From Variovorax boronicumulans (GTDB lineage: Bacteria > Pseudomonadota > Gammaproteobacteria > Burkholderiales > Burkholderiaceae_C), in NCBI RefSeq assembly GCF_030812215.1, contig NZ_JAUSSG010000011.1, positions 1 through 64,000 of the forward strand: 64,000 nucleotides of DNA, read 5' to 3'. This document shows positions 16,219 to 24,779 of this stretch, in pieces. The first letter of the stretch is position 1. The number at the start of each line of letters is the position of its first letter. Position numbers and translations under genes: made by a program. The notes beneath the pieces were generated by a model. That model worked only from the letters and a program-made list of their open reading frames with translations. It had not been told where the DNA came from and did no database searches.

Positions 16219-17250
16219 CTACCGGACTTGAAAAGACAGGAGCTCGGGGCCGAGCGACGCGAGGAAGTCGCGCGCATCGAAGGCCTCGCCGGCAGTCAGC
16301 ACACCGGGTGTGTGGACCTTCCCGCCGACAACGCGGGCCAACGCCTCGACCACCAGCGGCGCGGTGAACGCATAGATGTCCCGCCCGCTCGCGATGGCCC
16401 TGCGCTCTTCGCCGCCGCGGCGCGCGATCACCTCGACCATGAAGGTCTGCGACGACCGGCCGCTCGCGTCGCTGGCGGTCGGCGCCTTGTGGCCCGGATC
16501 GGTCAGGTCCTTGACGGCGGCGAGCGTCATGTACGAACGGATCTCGGGCACCTGGATGTGGCGCGAGATGGTCACGGTGTCGGCCATGGTGAATTCGGAG
16601 ACGGCCTGCTGCCTGCCCACGGGCGCGGGGAATTCCCATTCGACGACCGGCGCGGTGTTCGTCGTGTACGCGATCTTTCCGTTTGCGAAGACGACGCGGC
16701 GGCCATCGCGGCGCTGCCGGGAGACCTGGCCGGCGACGAGCGTGCCGGCCGTCGGATGCCAGCTGTCGAGGCCATACGCAATGGAAATGTCGTCGGCCGA
16801 TGTCCAGTCGCCCATGGCCGCGGTCGCGAGCAGGTCGCCCAGCCCGCCGTAGAACGCCATCGCGTGCACGACGACGACGCCGGCCTCGCGTGCGCGGTCG
16901 GCGTACAGCGCGAAGGTGTCGATGTTGGCCTCGACTTCGGCGGCAACGTCGAGGTACGGAATGCGTGCGCGCAACGCTGCTTCGATCACCGGTCCGGCCG
17001 TGCTGGCGAAGGGGCCCGCGCAGTTGATGACTGCCGCTGCGCCCTTGAGTGCGCGGTCGAGCGAAGCGGGTTCGTCGATCGATGCGGGGCGCACTGCGAG
17101 GCCGGAGTGATCGGTCGCGAGCGTGTCGAGCTTGCCGGCATCGCGCCCGGAAAGAACCGGCGTCCAGCCGCGGCGGCGCAGTTCGGAAACGACGAAGCGC
17201 CCGGTGTGGCCATACGCGCCATAGACGACCACCGATCGATTGGATTGCAT
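16219..17250 (-). CDS. Saccharopine dehydrogenase-like NAD(P)-binding protein
   Basis: This 343-aa protein starts with a Rossmann fold (VVVYGAYGHTGRFVVSELRR at 7-26). The second half resembles trans-acting enoyl reductase/saccharopine-dehydrogenase-like proteins: VINCAGPFA near 74-82, IPYLDVAAE near 96-104 and a C-terminal alpha/beta domain. It is an oxidoreductase of unknown substrate, often paired with a TetR regulator as here. The gene starts 38 bp from the twin palindromes at 17289-17338 and is divergent from the TetR gene, so it is probably repressed by it. Confidence 0.85.
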   Translation of the reverse strand: MQSNRSVVVYGAYGHTGRFVVSELRRRGWTPVLSGRDAGKLDTLATDHSGLAVRPASIDEPASLDRALKGAAAVINCAGPFASTAGPVIEAALRARIPYLDVAAEVEANIDTFALYADRAREAGVVVVHAMAFYGGLGDLLATAAMGDWTSADDISIAYGLDSWHPTAGTLVAGQVSRQRRDGRRVVFANGKIAYTTNTAPVVEWEFPAPVGRQQAVSEFTMADTVTISRHIQVPEIRSYMTLAAVKDLTDPGHKAPTASDASGRSSQTFMVEVIARRGGEERRAIASGRDIYAFTAPLVVEALARVVGGKVHTPGVLTAGEAFDARDFLASLGPELLSFQVR

Positions 17251-17288
17251 TGCGGATTCCCTCCAGTGGGAGCCATCCGCGGCAAAAC

Positions 17289-17338
17289 GCTACAGATCTG
17301 TACTCCTCTGGATCGAGCTTAGAGTACAGATCTGTAGC
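17289..17338. promoter_or_regulatory. Twin palindromic operator between the TetR gene and the reductase gene
   Basis: TACAGATCTGTA, itself a perfect palindrome, occurs twice (17291-17302 and 17325-17336). The flanks extend the pair to a perfect inverted repeat with 17-base arms, GCTACAGATCTGTACTC and its complement, separated by 16 bases. It lies between the two divergent genes, 22 bp from the TetR start, as expected for a repressor that controls both. Confidence 0.85.
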
Positions 17339-17359
17339 GTGTCAAGGTAGACTGGCGAA

Positions 17360-17980
17360 ATGAACAAACGCATGGCCACCGCCACCACCGAAGCAGCCGG
17401 CGCCGAACGCGGCACCTCCGTCGCACGGGCGCGCATTCTCGAGACGGCGGCATCGCTGTTCTATCGGGAGGGCGTGAGGGCCGTCGGCGTCGACCTGGTG
17501 GTCGAGCGGTCAGGCGTCGCGAAGACCAGCCTTTACCGGCACTTCGCGACCAAGGACGATCTGGTCGTGGCGTTTCTCGAGCAGGAAGACGCCGAATACT
17601 GGCGCGATTGGGAAACGGTGGCCGAGAAGGCAAAAGGCGACGCGCTGGCCGAGCTGGAGGCGCACATCCGCTGGATCGCCAATCACATCCTCAAGCCGAC
17701 CTACCGCGGCTGCCCGTTTCTCAACGTGGCCACGGAGTTTCCAGATGCGGCGCACCCTGCGCGTGCCATCACCACGCGGCACAAGCTCGAATTGCACCGC
17801 CGGCTCGCCGCACTGGCAAAGCAGGCGGGCATTCGCAAGCCCGCGGAGCTGGCGGACCAGCTGGGATTGCTTTTCGACGGGGCCTACATGAACGGGCACC
17901 TGACGGGCAAGAAGGGGCCCGTGAGGTCGTTCGTTCCGGCCGGGCTTGCGCTGCTGCGTCTTGCGCAGGAACAGGAATAG
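17360..17980 (+). CDS. TetR/AcrR family transcriptional regulator
   Basis: This 206-aa protein has the TetR helix-turn-helix at about 24-70: ILETAASLFYREGVRAVGVD followed by VAKTSLYRHFATKDDLV. The C-terminal part is a ligand-binding helical domain with a YRGCPFLN motif found in many TetR members that sense small electrophiles or phenolics. It should bind the twin palindromes just upstream and repress itself and the divergent saccharopine-dehydrogenase-like gene. Confidence 0.92.
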   Translation: MNKRMATATTEAAGAERGTSVARARILETAASLFYREGVRAVGVDLVVERSGVAKTSLYRHFATKDDLVVAFLEQEDAEYWRDWETVAEKAKGDALAELEAHIRWIANHILKPTYRGCPFLNVATEFPDAAHPARAITTRHKLELHRRLAALAKQAGIRKPAELADQLGLLFDGAYMNGHLTGKKGPVRSFVPAGLALLRLAQEQE

Positions 17981-17993
17981 CGCGCGGCTTTTT

Positions 17994-18251
17994 TCAGCCC
18001 GCGTTCTTCAGCGATTGCTTGGCCTTGTCGGCCGAGCTCTTCGCGCGGTTCTTGTGATAGCCCGACTTGACGTTGTTCACTGCCTTGCCGACAGGGCCGC
18101 TCTTCTTGGCCTTGCTGTCGGCCTGCTTCTCGTCGATCTTGTGCTGCGCGGCATCGGTCGCCTCGGAGGCAGCCTTGCCGATCTGCGCGTTGGCCGTGCC
18201 GGCCGCAAGCAGGGTGAGCGAGGTGGCGAGTGCAATCAGGGTCTTGTTCAT
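17994..18251 (-). CDS. Small secreted basic protein
   Basis: This 85-aa protein has a clear signal peptide (MNKTLIALATSLTLLAAGTA, cut after ANA). The mature part of about 60 residues is Lys/Ala-rich, hydrophilic and probably helical (KKSGPVGKAVNNVKSGYHKN). Short lysine-rich periplasmic proteins of this kind are common in Variovorax-like genomes and have no known role. It is convergent with the TetR gene. Confidence 0.75.
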   Translation of the reverse strand: MNKTLIALATSLTLLAAGTANAQIGKAASEATDAAQHKIDEKQADSKAKKSGPVGKAVNNVKSGYHKNRAKSSADKAKQSLKNAG

Positions 18252-18361
18252 CGGGTGTCCTCCAAATGTTGAATCGGAGTCGATGGTTGCACCGCTGTCA
18301 GTAGCGGCGTGTCAGCGAGCGCCGCGCATGCACTGGGGGCCGGGCCCCACAATGCGGCCGA

Positions 18362-19621
18362 TCAACGGAGCGCGCCCAGGTACGAATCCACAGCCGTGCC
18401 CCACAGGCGTTGAACAGTGTAGGTGCCGTGGCCGTCCATCCCCTTGGGTGGCAGGAGAACGTCGAAGGTGCCTTTTCCACCCGCCGACTGGAATACCTTG
18501 AAGTTGGCCTTGCTGTGCGCGATGGGGTAGTACGGATCGTCTTCGCCGTACAGCCAGAGCGTCGGCTGCGGAAAGGCCGCTGCGCGCTTGAACAGTTCAC
18601 CGTTTATCTTGGCCGCATCGGGGCAGCCCGCACCGATCCAGCCGCCGACGAAGTTGATCGCGCCCACCACCTCTTGCGGATGAAGGCCCGCATAGGTGGT
18701 TGCGAGAATGCCGCCGCGCGACACGCCACCGATCACGATGCGCTTGGCGTCCACGTCGCTGCGCTGTCGGATGTGTGCCATGGCCACCTGGAGGTCCGCC
18801 AGCGCGTGCTCGGCGCCGGGCAGCGACAACGCGGCCTTGCATGAATAGCGCGAGCGGTCCGCCTCGAAACCCTCGTCGTACAGGCCATCCGAACGGCCCC
18901 GCCCCCGGCGCTGCGGATAGATGACCTGCCAGCCGCGCGCGACGAAGAACGCACTCACCTCGGGGCTGGCCCAGGTCAGCTTGAACCATTCCGGGCGATT
19001 GCCCATGCCTGTCGAGCCATGGTTCATGACAAGCGTGGGAAAAGGCCCATCGCCTTCGGGGCGGTGGATGACCATCTCGAGCTTCACGGGCTTGCCGTTC
19101 TCCGTGAACGGCGTGTCCAGCCATTCGACGCGCCGCACGTACGCGGGCGGGCGGCGCGACAGCACGCCCATGGACAGCAGTTGGGTTTCGGGCCGCCAGA
19201 TGCCGAGCTCCATGTCGCCGTCCTTGCGCAGACGCAGCACCAGCTTGGCGCCGGTCTTGAGCATGACCTGGAGTTCGTCGTTCTCGAAGCGGCCGGGCGC
19301 TTCGTCGACCACGGTCTGCAGCGGGCTTGCGCCCACGTAGGTCACGGTCGCGCCGGTGGCGGTGAGATCGCGGATGGAGAGCTTGATGTCGCAGCCCGCC
19401 GTGCGGCACGCCCATCCGCGCCAGATGCCGCTCCATTGCGCGACCTCGGCTGGCGCGGTGGTGTCTTCCTTCAACGCAGCCACTTGCGGCGGCAGCTCGG
19501 CGGCCACGGAGCTTTCGGAGACGGCGCGCGGCAGGTCGCCGATGTAGCTGGGCCATGGGGTCTGCGCCGATGCGGCCATGCAGACGCCGAGCAGAAACGC
19601 GCCGAAAAGACTTGGCTTCAA
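18362..19621 (-). CDS. Secreted alpha/beta hydrolase (dienelactone hydrolase-like)
   Basis: This 419-aa protein has a signal peptide (MKPSLFGAFLLGVCMAASAQ). An N-terminal domain of about 150 residues precedes an alpha/beta-hydrolase: oxyanion region VMNHGSTGMGN, nucleophile elbow GGVSRGG, acid in YGEDDPYY and histidine in DGHGTY. It should cleave an ester or peptide outside the cytoplasm. The start is TTG at 19621, because GGAGGGAG lies five bases upstream and the signal peptide begins there; a TTG five codons earlier lacks its own site. It is 51 bp downstream of the amidohydrolase gene on the same strand. Confidence 0.85.
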   Translation of the reverse strand: MKPSLFGAFLLGVCMAASAQTPWPSYIGDLPRAVSESSVAAELPPQVAALKEDTTAPAEVAQWSGIWRGWACRTAGCDIKLSIRDLTATGATVTYVGASPLQTVVDEAPGRFENDELQVMLKTGAKLVLRLRKDGDMELGIWRPETQLLSMGVLSRRPPAYVRRVEWLDTPFTENGKPVKLEMVIHRPEGDGPFPTLVMNHGSTGMGNRPEWFKLTWASPEVSAFFVARGWQVIYPQRRGRGRSDGLYDEGFEADRSRYSCKAALSLPGAEHALADLQVAMAHIRQRSDVDAKRIVIGGVSRGGILATTYAGLHPQEVVGAINFVGGWIGAGCPDAAKINGELFKRAAAFPQPTLWLYGEDDPYYPIAHSKANFKVFQSAGGKGTFDVLLPPKGMDGHGTYTVQRLWGTAVDSYLGALR

Positions 19622-19672
19622 GAGAACTCCCTCCAATTTTTGGATGACCGAGACACGCGCCTTCGCGAGCCC

Positions 19673-20875
19673 CTACAACGATGCTATCCCGGCCTCCAGC
19701 GCGCCATTGCGCGCCACGATGCGCCCACCCGCCACCACCAGCTTTCGCACCGGACGCGACACCACCGCATGCGCCACGGTCTGCGCATCGACCAGCACCA
19801 GATCCGCGCGGTTGCCCGGCACGAGGCCGTAGGCCTCGAAGCCGCAGCCGCGCGCGCCCGAATGGGTGACGGTGTCGAGCGCCACTTCGACCTCGTCGTC
19901 GCGGCGCAGGTTGTAGCGCAGGCCGATGAGCATCGCGCGCTCGAGCATGTCGGGGTTGCCGTAGGGCGTCCACGCGTCGCGAATGCCGTCGTTGCCGCCG
20001 ACCACGGTCACGCCCGCCTGCCGGCAGGCCATGAGCGGCGGCACGCTGCGGGACGGCGGCGCACTGGTGACGAGCACCACGCCCAGCTTCGCCATGCGCG
20101 CGAGCAGCGTCTCGCGCTCGCGTTCGGCCACGTCGCCGAGGCAGAAGCCGTGGCTCACAGCGACCTTGCCCTGCATGCCCAGCGCCTCGGTGCGCTGCAG
20201 GATGAGGTCGAGCGAGAACGCGCCCATGGCGCCCGGCTCGTGCAGGTGGATGTCGATGGGCCGCTGGTGTTTGTCTGCGATGCCGAAGAGCACGTCGAGC
20301 GACTTCACCGGATCGCCATCGATGGCAGAGGGGTCGAGGCCGCCGAGCACGTCGGCGCCGAGCGCGAGCGATTGGTCGAGCAGTTCGGCGGTGCCGGGGC
20401 GACGCAGCAGGCCCGATTGCGGGAACGCGACGACCTGGATCTGCTGCAACTCGCGCAGCGCCTCGCGCGTGCGCAGCGTGCCTTCGAGATGCCGCAGACC
20501 CGCCTGGGTATCGACATCGACATGCGTGCGAAGCCGCGTGGTGCCGAGGGCGAGAAAGGCCTTGGCGAGCACGAGCGACTGCGCGGCGGCATCGTGCCCG
20601 CTCGCATGGCGAAAGGCGCGCTCGTTCTCGATCTTGTCGATGAGGTTGGCGCCGACCTCGTTGCGATACCAGTCCATGCCCCACATCGTCTTGTCGAGAT
20701 GGGTGTGGCCTTCGACGAGGCCGGGGAGCAGCAAGGCGCTGCCGCCCTCTTCCACGGTTGCGTCGGTGGGGGCGGTGAGTGCCGCGCCGATGCCTGCGAT
20801 GCGGCCGTCGCGCACCAGCAGGTCGACGGGGGAAGCGCCCATCGGGCGAACGTTGCGGATCAATAGCGTGGGCAT
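19673..20875 (-). CDS. Cytosine deaminase-like amidohydrolase
   Basis: This 400-aa metal-dependent hydrolase shows the cytosine-deaminase group motifs: HTHLDKT near 57-63, THVDVD, IHLHEPG, the distal SHGFCLGD and a GGNDGIRDAW that stands where CodA has its metal Asp. The N- and C-terminal ends form the small beta-sandwich. It should deaminate or hydrolyse a cyclic nitrogen compound; cytosine itself is not proven. AAGAAG precedes the ATG. It is divergent from the EamA transporter gene. Confidence 0.85.
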   Translation of the reverse strand: MPTLLIRNVRPMGASPVDLLVRDGRIAGIGAALTAPTDATVEEGGSALLLPGLVEGHTHLDKTMWGMDWYRNEVGANLIDKIENERAFRHASGHDAAAQSLVLAKAFLALGTTRLRTHVDVDTQAGLRHLEGTLRTREALRELQQIQVVAFPQSGLLRRPGTAELLDQSLALGADVLGGLDPSAIDGDPVKSLDVLFGIADKHQRPIDIHLHEPGAMGAFSLDLILQRTEALGMQGKVAVSHGFCLGDVAERERETLLARMAKLGVVLVTSAPPSRSVPPLMACRQAGVTVVGGNDGIRDAWTPYGNPDMLERAMLIGLRYNLRRDDEVEVALDTVTHSGARGCGFEAYGLVPGNRADLVLVDAQTVAHAVVSRPVRKLVVAGGRIVARNGALEAGIASL

Positions 20876-21010
20876 GGTTCTTCTTTGAAAAACATCGGGC
20901 GGATCGTCGTCGGCAGCGTACCCAGATTCGGTCGCGTGGTCATCATCACCGCACACGATTCGTTCCAGGCCGAAGTGTTCGCGCCCTCCGCTCGCGATGA
21001 TCGGCGCACC

Positions 21011-21925
21011 ATGCACACGACCACGCTCGATACAGCCGCCAAGCCCCGACCCCATCTCGCCGTCGAATGGACACTGCTCGCGGTGCTCGCGACCTGCTGG
21101 GGTGCCTCGTACACCTTCATCAAGATCGGCGTCGAGACGCTGCCGCCCATCACGCTGATCGCGGCACGCACGCTGATCGCCGGCCTGCTGCTGCTCGCGG
21201 TGCTGCGCATGCGCGGCGTGAAGCTGCCGACCAGGCCCGCGATGTGGGGCCGCTTCGCGCTGCAGGCCTGCCTGAACAGCGTGCTGCCATTCACGCTCAT
21301 CGCATGGGCCGAGCGCAGCGTCGATGCCGGGCTCGCGACCATTCTCAACTCCACATCGCCGATCTTCATCTTCCTGCTGGGCCTCGGCATGGGCGGCGCG
21401 GAGAAGCCCACGCTGCGCCGGCTGTTCGGCGTGGGCGCGGGGTTGGCGGGCATCTGCCTCATCGTCGGCTTCGAGGCGCTGCATGGGCTCGGGCATTCGC
21501 TGCTCGCGCAGATCGGCCTTATGACGGCCGCCGTCTGCTACGGCTGCGCCGCGATGTTCGGCCGCGTGTTCAAGGGGCTGGACCCGATGGTGCCGGCGGC
21601 AGGCTCGCTGTTGAGCGGCGCGGCGATGCTGCTGCCCGCGAGCATCGCGATCGACAGGCCATGGACGCTGTCGCCTTCGGCCGCATCGGTGATGGCGGTG
21701 CTGGCGTTGGCCGTGGTTTCGACCGCCCTTGCCTTCACCATCTACTTCCGCCTGATCAAGACGCTGGGGCCGATGTCCACCGCCGCGCAGGCCTACCTGC
21801 GCGTGCCCATCGGCGTTGCGATCGGCGTGGTGTTTCTCGGCGAAGCGCTCTCGCCCACCGCGTGGATCGGGCTCGCGTGCATCGTGGCGGGCGTGGTCGC
21901 GATGACGATGCCCGGGCGTCGCTGA
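21011..21925 (+). CDS. EamA/DMT-family transporter
   Basis: This 304-aa protein has ten hydrophobic segments in two EamA repeats; the first repeat has WGASYTFIKIGVETLPP and the second ends LGEALSPTAWIGLACIVAGV. It belongs to the drug/metabolite exporters of the inner membrane. The ATG at 21011 was chosen because it precedes the first helix by a normal distance; an upstream ATG at 20885 would add 42 residues with no homology. The divergent amidohydrolase may work on the same compound. Confidence 0.88.
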   Translation: MHTTTLDTAAKPRPHLAVEWTLLAVLATCWGASYTFIKIGVETLPPITLIAARTLIAGLLLLAVLRMRGVKLPTRPAMWGRFALQACLNSVLPFTLIAWAERSVDAGLATILNSTSPIFIFLLGLGMGGAEKPTLRRLFGVGAGLAGICLIVGFEALHGLGHSLLAQIGLMTAAVCYGCAAMFGRVFKGLDPMVPAAGSLLSGAAMLLPASIAIDRPWTLSPSAASVMAVLALAVVSTALAFTIYFRLIKTLGPMSTAAQAYLRVPIGVAIGVVFLGEALSPTAWIGLACIVAGVVAMTMPGRR

Positions 21926-22058
21926 TCGGCACCTCTGCTCGAATGCAACATCGTTGCATTTTGCAGAAGCACCGGGCACCGTGTTATTGGCACAGATGTT
22001 GCAAATAAATGCCCTGCACTTGTTGTGCTTCATTAACAACATTCAGGGAGTTGCCTAC

Positions 22059-23507
22059 ATGGCTCATCAACACAAGGTTGATTCGGAAGAACCGTCTGTG
22101 CAAGGAACACGGCGGCGTTCATTGCTGAGGGCAGGCCTGGCGCTGCCTCTCGGGTCCACCGCCTTGCTGGTCGCATGCGGCGGTGGGAGCAACGGAGGCG
22201 GACTGTCGTTCGCCCCCGTGGCCTCCGAGCCACCGTCCACGCCGACTTCAGGGACCGCGCCTCCTGCCCCCGCCCCCGCCCCCGTTGTGGTGGAAACCCC
22301 ACCGGTCAATCCCCCGCCACCCAAGCCCGTGGAAAAGGCGGTGAAGAACATACGTGTTCTCAACTTCCAGACCCCCACCTACACGCAACCCGAAGGCCAA
22401 CGCCTGAAGAGCGAAGACATCAAGACCTATACGCAGCGAGCCCTGCAAGCCAAGTTCGCGCTGCTTCGCGACGCCTTGACGGCAGGCCTCCCAAAGCAGA
22501 GCGCGCCAACCGATCTTTGCTACTTTGTGGTGCCGGAGTTTTTCTGGAATGTGAACTGGGATGCGGTACAGAACGAGGACGACATCAAGGTCTTCTCGAC
22601 GACTTGTGTCATCGAGGTACAGAAGCACGTGCGCGCCTTGATCGCGCTGTTCCCGCAGGAGCAGTACGGCAAGCTGGCACTGCTGCCGGGGACGGCACAG
22701 GTGCTGATGAAGCAGATCGTCGGCGCTCCCCCTGCACCCCCACCTGCCGGCAAGGCGGTTGCCGACAAAGATCTGCCACCGTATGAAGCGCTCAACTACG
22801 TTCTGGTGATCGACAACTTCAGCAAGGCCAATCCAGATGGCAGCCGGCCTATCTCGATGTGGCCCAAGCGCAATGTATCGGGGATCGACTTCGATACGTA
22901 TGGCAGGACGACCGTCATGAGAGATAGTCGAAAGTATTGGAAAGTCCGACTGGGGCCTCTCAACATCCTCGTACTGCAGAAATCCACGACGACGGCCGCG
23001 TCTCATGCGGACGGAAAGGAGATCAAGGGCTTCGACAACGACCCCCTCGGCGGCGTGCCTTTCGGTGTGGACGTGTGCCTCGACTATGCATTGGCATACA
23101 CGGAGCAGCAGTACCTCCGGATGTCGCAGATCGAAGACACGAACTACATCATCGACTTCCTGATCGCGTGCGGCATGACTGCCGACCCGTCGAAGCACAA
23201 GTATTTGCCCTCGGTGCAATACATCGTTCGCAACGATGGCATGAACGCGACTTACCCACCACCCTACGAGTCGTTCAGCACCTACGGGACCTGCGAGATC
23301 TTCAAGCTCTCCGCACCGGAGGACAAGGAAGGCATCGCCCTGAGGCCCGTCAATGTGATGGTTCCCCAGACTCAGGTTGCCAGCCCGGGCCCGAACAGCA
23401 TCCTCTTTGACTCCTACTTCGACGTTCATCCGCTGGGGCAGTACCCGATCACCAACCTTCCCACGGACCCGTTGCCCTCTCCGTTCACGCCGCCCGTGTC
23501 TGCCTGA
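22059..23507 (+). CDS. Nitrilase-like secreted lipoprotein
   Basis: This 482-aa protein has a signal with twin arginines and a lipobox: RRRSLLRAGLALPLGSTALL then VAC40. A Pro-rich linker (about 50-92) precedes a domain with possible nitrilase-superfamily catalytic residues: Glu160 in YFVVPEFFW, Lys270 in MWPKRN and Cys340 in FGVDVCLDYA. If real, it would be an outer-membrane-anchored amidase or carbamoylase, an unusual place for the superfamily. CAGGGAG precedes the ATG. The gene is single, in a region somewhat richer in A+T upstream. Confidence 0.6.
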   Translation: MAHQHKVDSEEPSVQGTRRRSLLRAGLALPLGSTALLVACGGGSNGGGLSFAPVASEPPSTPTSGTAPPAPAPAPVVVETPPVNPPPPKPVEKAVKNIRVLNFQTPTYTQPEGQRLKSEDIKTYTQRALQAKFALLRDALTAGLPKQSAPTDLCYFVVPEFFWNVNWDAVQNEDDIKVFSTTCVIEVQKHVRALIALFPQEQYGKLALLPGTAQVLMKQIVGAPPAPPPAGKAVADKDLPPYEALNYVLVIDNFSKANPDGSRPISMWPKRNVSGIDFDTYGRTTVMRDSRKYWKVRLGPLNILVLQKSTTTAASHADGKEIKGFDNDPLGGVPFGVDVCLDYALAYTEQQYLRMSQIEDTNYIIDFLIACGMTADPSKHKYLPSVQYIVRNDGMNATYPPPYESFSTYGTCEIFKLSAPEDKEGIALRPVNVMVPQTQVASPGPNSILFDSYFDVHPLGQYPITNLPTDPLPSPFTPPVSA

Positions 23508-23535
23508 GCAGCGCGCACCATCCACGGTCTTTGCA

Positions 23536-23569
23536 GCAGCAGCCCTGCCATCAGCAGGCCGGCTGCTGC
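23536..23569 (+). terminator. Hairpin after the nitrilase-like gene
   Basis: GCAGCAGCC (23536-23544) pairs with GGCTGCTGC (23561-23569), with a second inner stem CTGC/GCAG. No T-run follows, so it may act in RNA stability or rho-dependent termination. The rest of 23508-23776 shows no gene and probably holds the porin promoter. Confidence 0.35.
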
Positions 23570-23776
23570 GAAATCCCGCGCGTGTAACGAGGCTCTGCCC
23601 GAAGGTCGATCCGACCGTCGCCATCACGGGGAGCACCGAGAAGCCGGGTCGAACGGCCACGGCCCGAAACGACATGTGCGCTCAAAACTTTTGCGCCGAA
23701 GCCTTCATTTTTTACACGGCTTTTAGACGCCTCCTCCTACGCTGCCGGCTCCTCTATCCGTTAGCGATTTCTCTCG

Positions 23777-24607
23777 ATGAAACACCTTCTCCGCATCGCC
23801 CTGCCGGTGCTCGTTCTTCCCACCCTCGCCGGCCTGCCGATGCTCGCGAGCGCGCAGCTCACCGGCAACGTCGCGCTCACCAGCAACTACAAGTTCCGCG
23901 GGCAGGACCAGGACATGCTGGGCCGCAACGACTACGCCAAGACCAGCGGCTTCAAGCCCGCCATCCAGGGTGGCCTGGATTACGCATTCGGCGAAAGCGG
24001 CTTCTACGTGGGCAACTGGAATTCGAGCGTCAACTGGCTCAAGGGCAACAGCCTGGAGAGCGATTTCTATGGCGGCTACAAATTCAAGGCCGGCCCGCTC
24101 GACATGGACGTGGGTGCGCTCACCTACGTCTACCCCGGCAACTCCTCGGGCAACACGACCGAGCTCTACGGCAGCGCGGGCTACACGAATGAAGCGATCG
24201 GCTCCTTCACGCTGAAGTACTCGCACACGGTGTCGAAGGACTACTTCGGCTACGCGGGCAACAAGGCCGGCTCGGGCCTGAAGGGCACCAACACCGGCTA
24301 CCTGAACCTGGCCTACAGCAAGGAGATCGCGCCCAAGCTCACGCTGAAGGCGGCCGTGGGCTACACGAACATGTCGAGCGACATCCGCAGCCTGGGCTAC
24401 AGGAACTACGTCGACTACAACGTGGGCGCCTCGTACGACTTCGGCAACGGCCTCTCGCTCGCGGGCTCGGTGCAGGGCGCGAACAAGAAGAGCGCGTACA
24501 CCTCGGTCAGCAACCCCGGCGTGGACTTCGGCTTCGGCACTTTCGGCCGCGAAACCTATTCGCCGAACAAGGCGCGCTTCATCGTCACGTTGACGAAGAC
24601 GCTGTAG
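23777..24607 (+). CDS. TorF family putative porin
   Basis: This 276-aa protein has a signal peptide (cut after ASAQ, about residue 27) and a beta-barrel with regularly spaced aromatic strands. It matches the TIGR02001 group: VALTSNYKFRGQDQD near the N-terminus, then GSGFYVGNWNSSV-like repeats, and a final strand ending in TLTKTL. It should form an outer-membrane channel. The gene stands alone, followed by the large hairpin at 24659-24754. Confidence 0.92.
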   Translation: MKHLLRIALPVLVLPTLAGLPMLASAQLTGNVALTSNYKFRGQDQDMLGRNDYAKTSGFKPAIQGGLDYAFGESGFYVGNWNSSVNWLKGNSLESDFYGGYKFKAGPLDMDVGALTYVYPGNSSGNTTELYGSAGYTNEAIGSFTLKYSHTVSKDYFGYAGNKAGSGLKGTNTGYLNLAYSKEIAPKLTLKAAVGYTNMSSDIRSLGYRNYVDYNVGASYDFGNGLSLAGSVQGANKKSAYTSVSNPGVDFGFGTFGRETYSPNKARFIVTLTKTL

Positions 24608-24658
24608 CTCTCAAGGTCAGAGCACCCGTTGATCGCTGCACACCCACCGCGTGCCCAA

Positions 24659-24754
24659 GTGCGCAGGGCGTCGGGTGCTCCCCGCAGCGAAATCAAGGAG
24701 GAGGCCGAAGGCCGGGGGACATTCGCGGAGGGGAGCACCCGGCGCCCTGCGCAC
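24659..24754. repeat. Large intergenic inverted repeat (REP-like hairpin)
   Basis: The left arm (24659-24683, beginning GTGCGCAGGGCG) and right arm (24730-24754, ending CGCCCTGCGCAC) are complementary over 25 bases with one mismatch and enclose a 46-base loop containing AAGGAGGAGGCCGAAGGCC. Its form and place between convergent genes resemble repeated hairpins dispersed in Comamonadaceae genomes. It can terminate or protect both the porin and the receptor transcripts. Confidence 0.75.
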
Positions 24755-24779
24755 CCGCCCCGAATGCATCACGCGCCAA

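Noticed and set aside
18597..20684. Long minus-strand frame across the hydrolase and amidohydrolase genes
   Set aside because: It is out of frame with both real proteins; the correct frames carry catalytic motifs and signal peptide.
20876..22042. N-terminal extension of the amidohydrolase frame up to 22042
   Set aside because: The extension runs antisense to the EamA gene and is Arg/Gln-rich; the domain begins at the ATG at 20875, behind an AAGAAG site.
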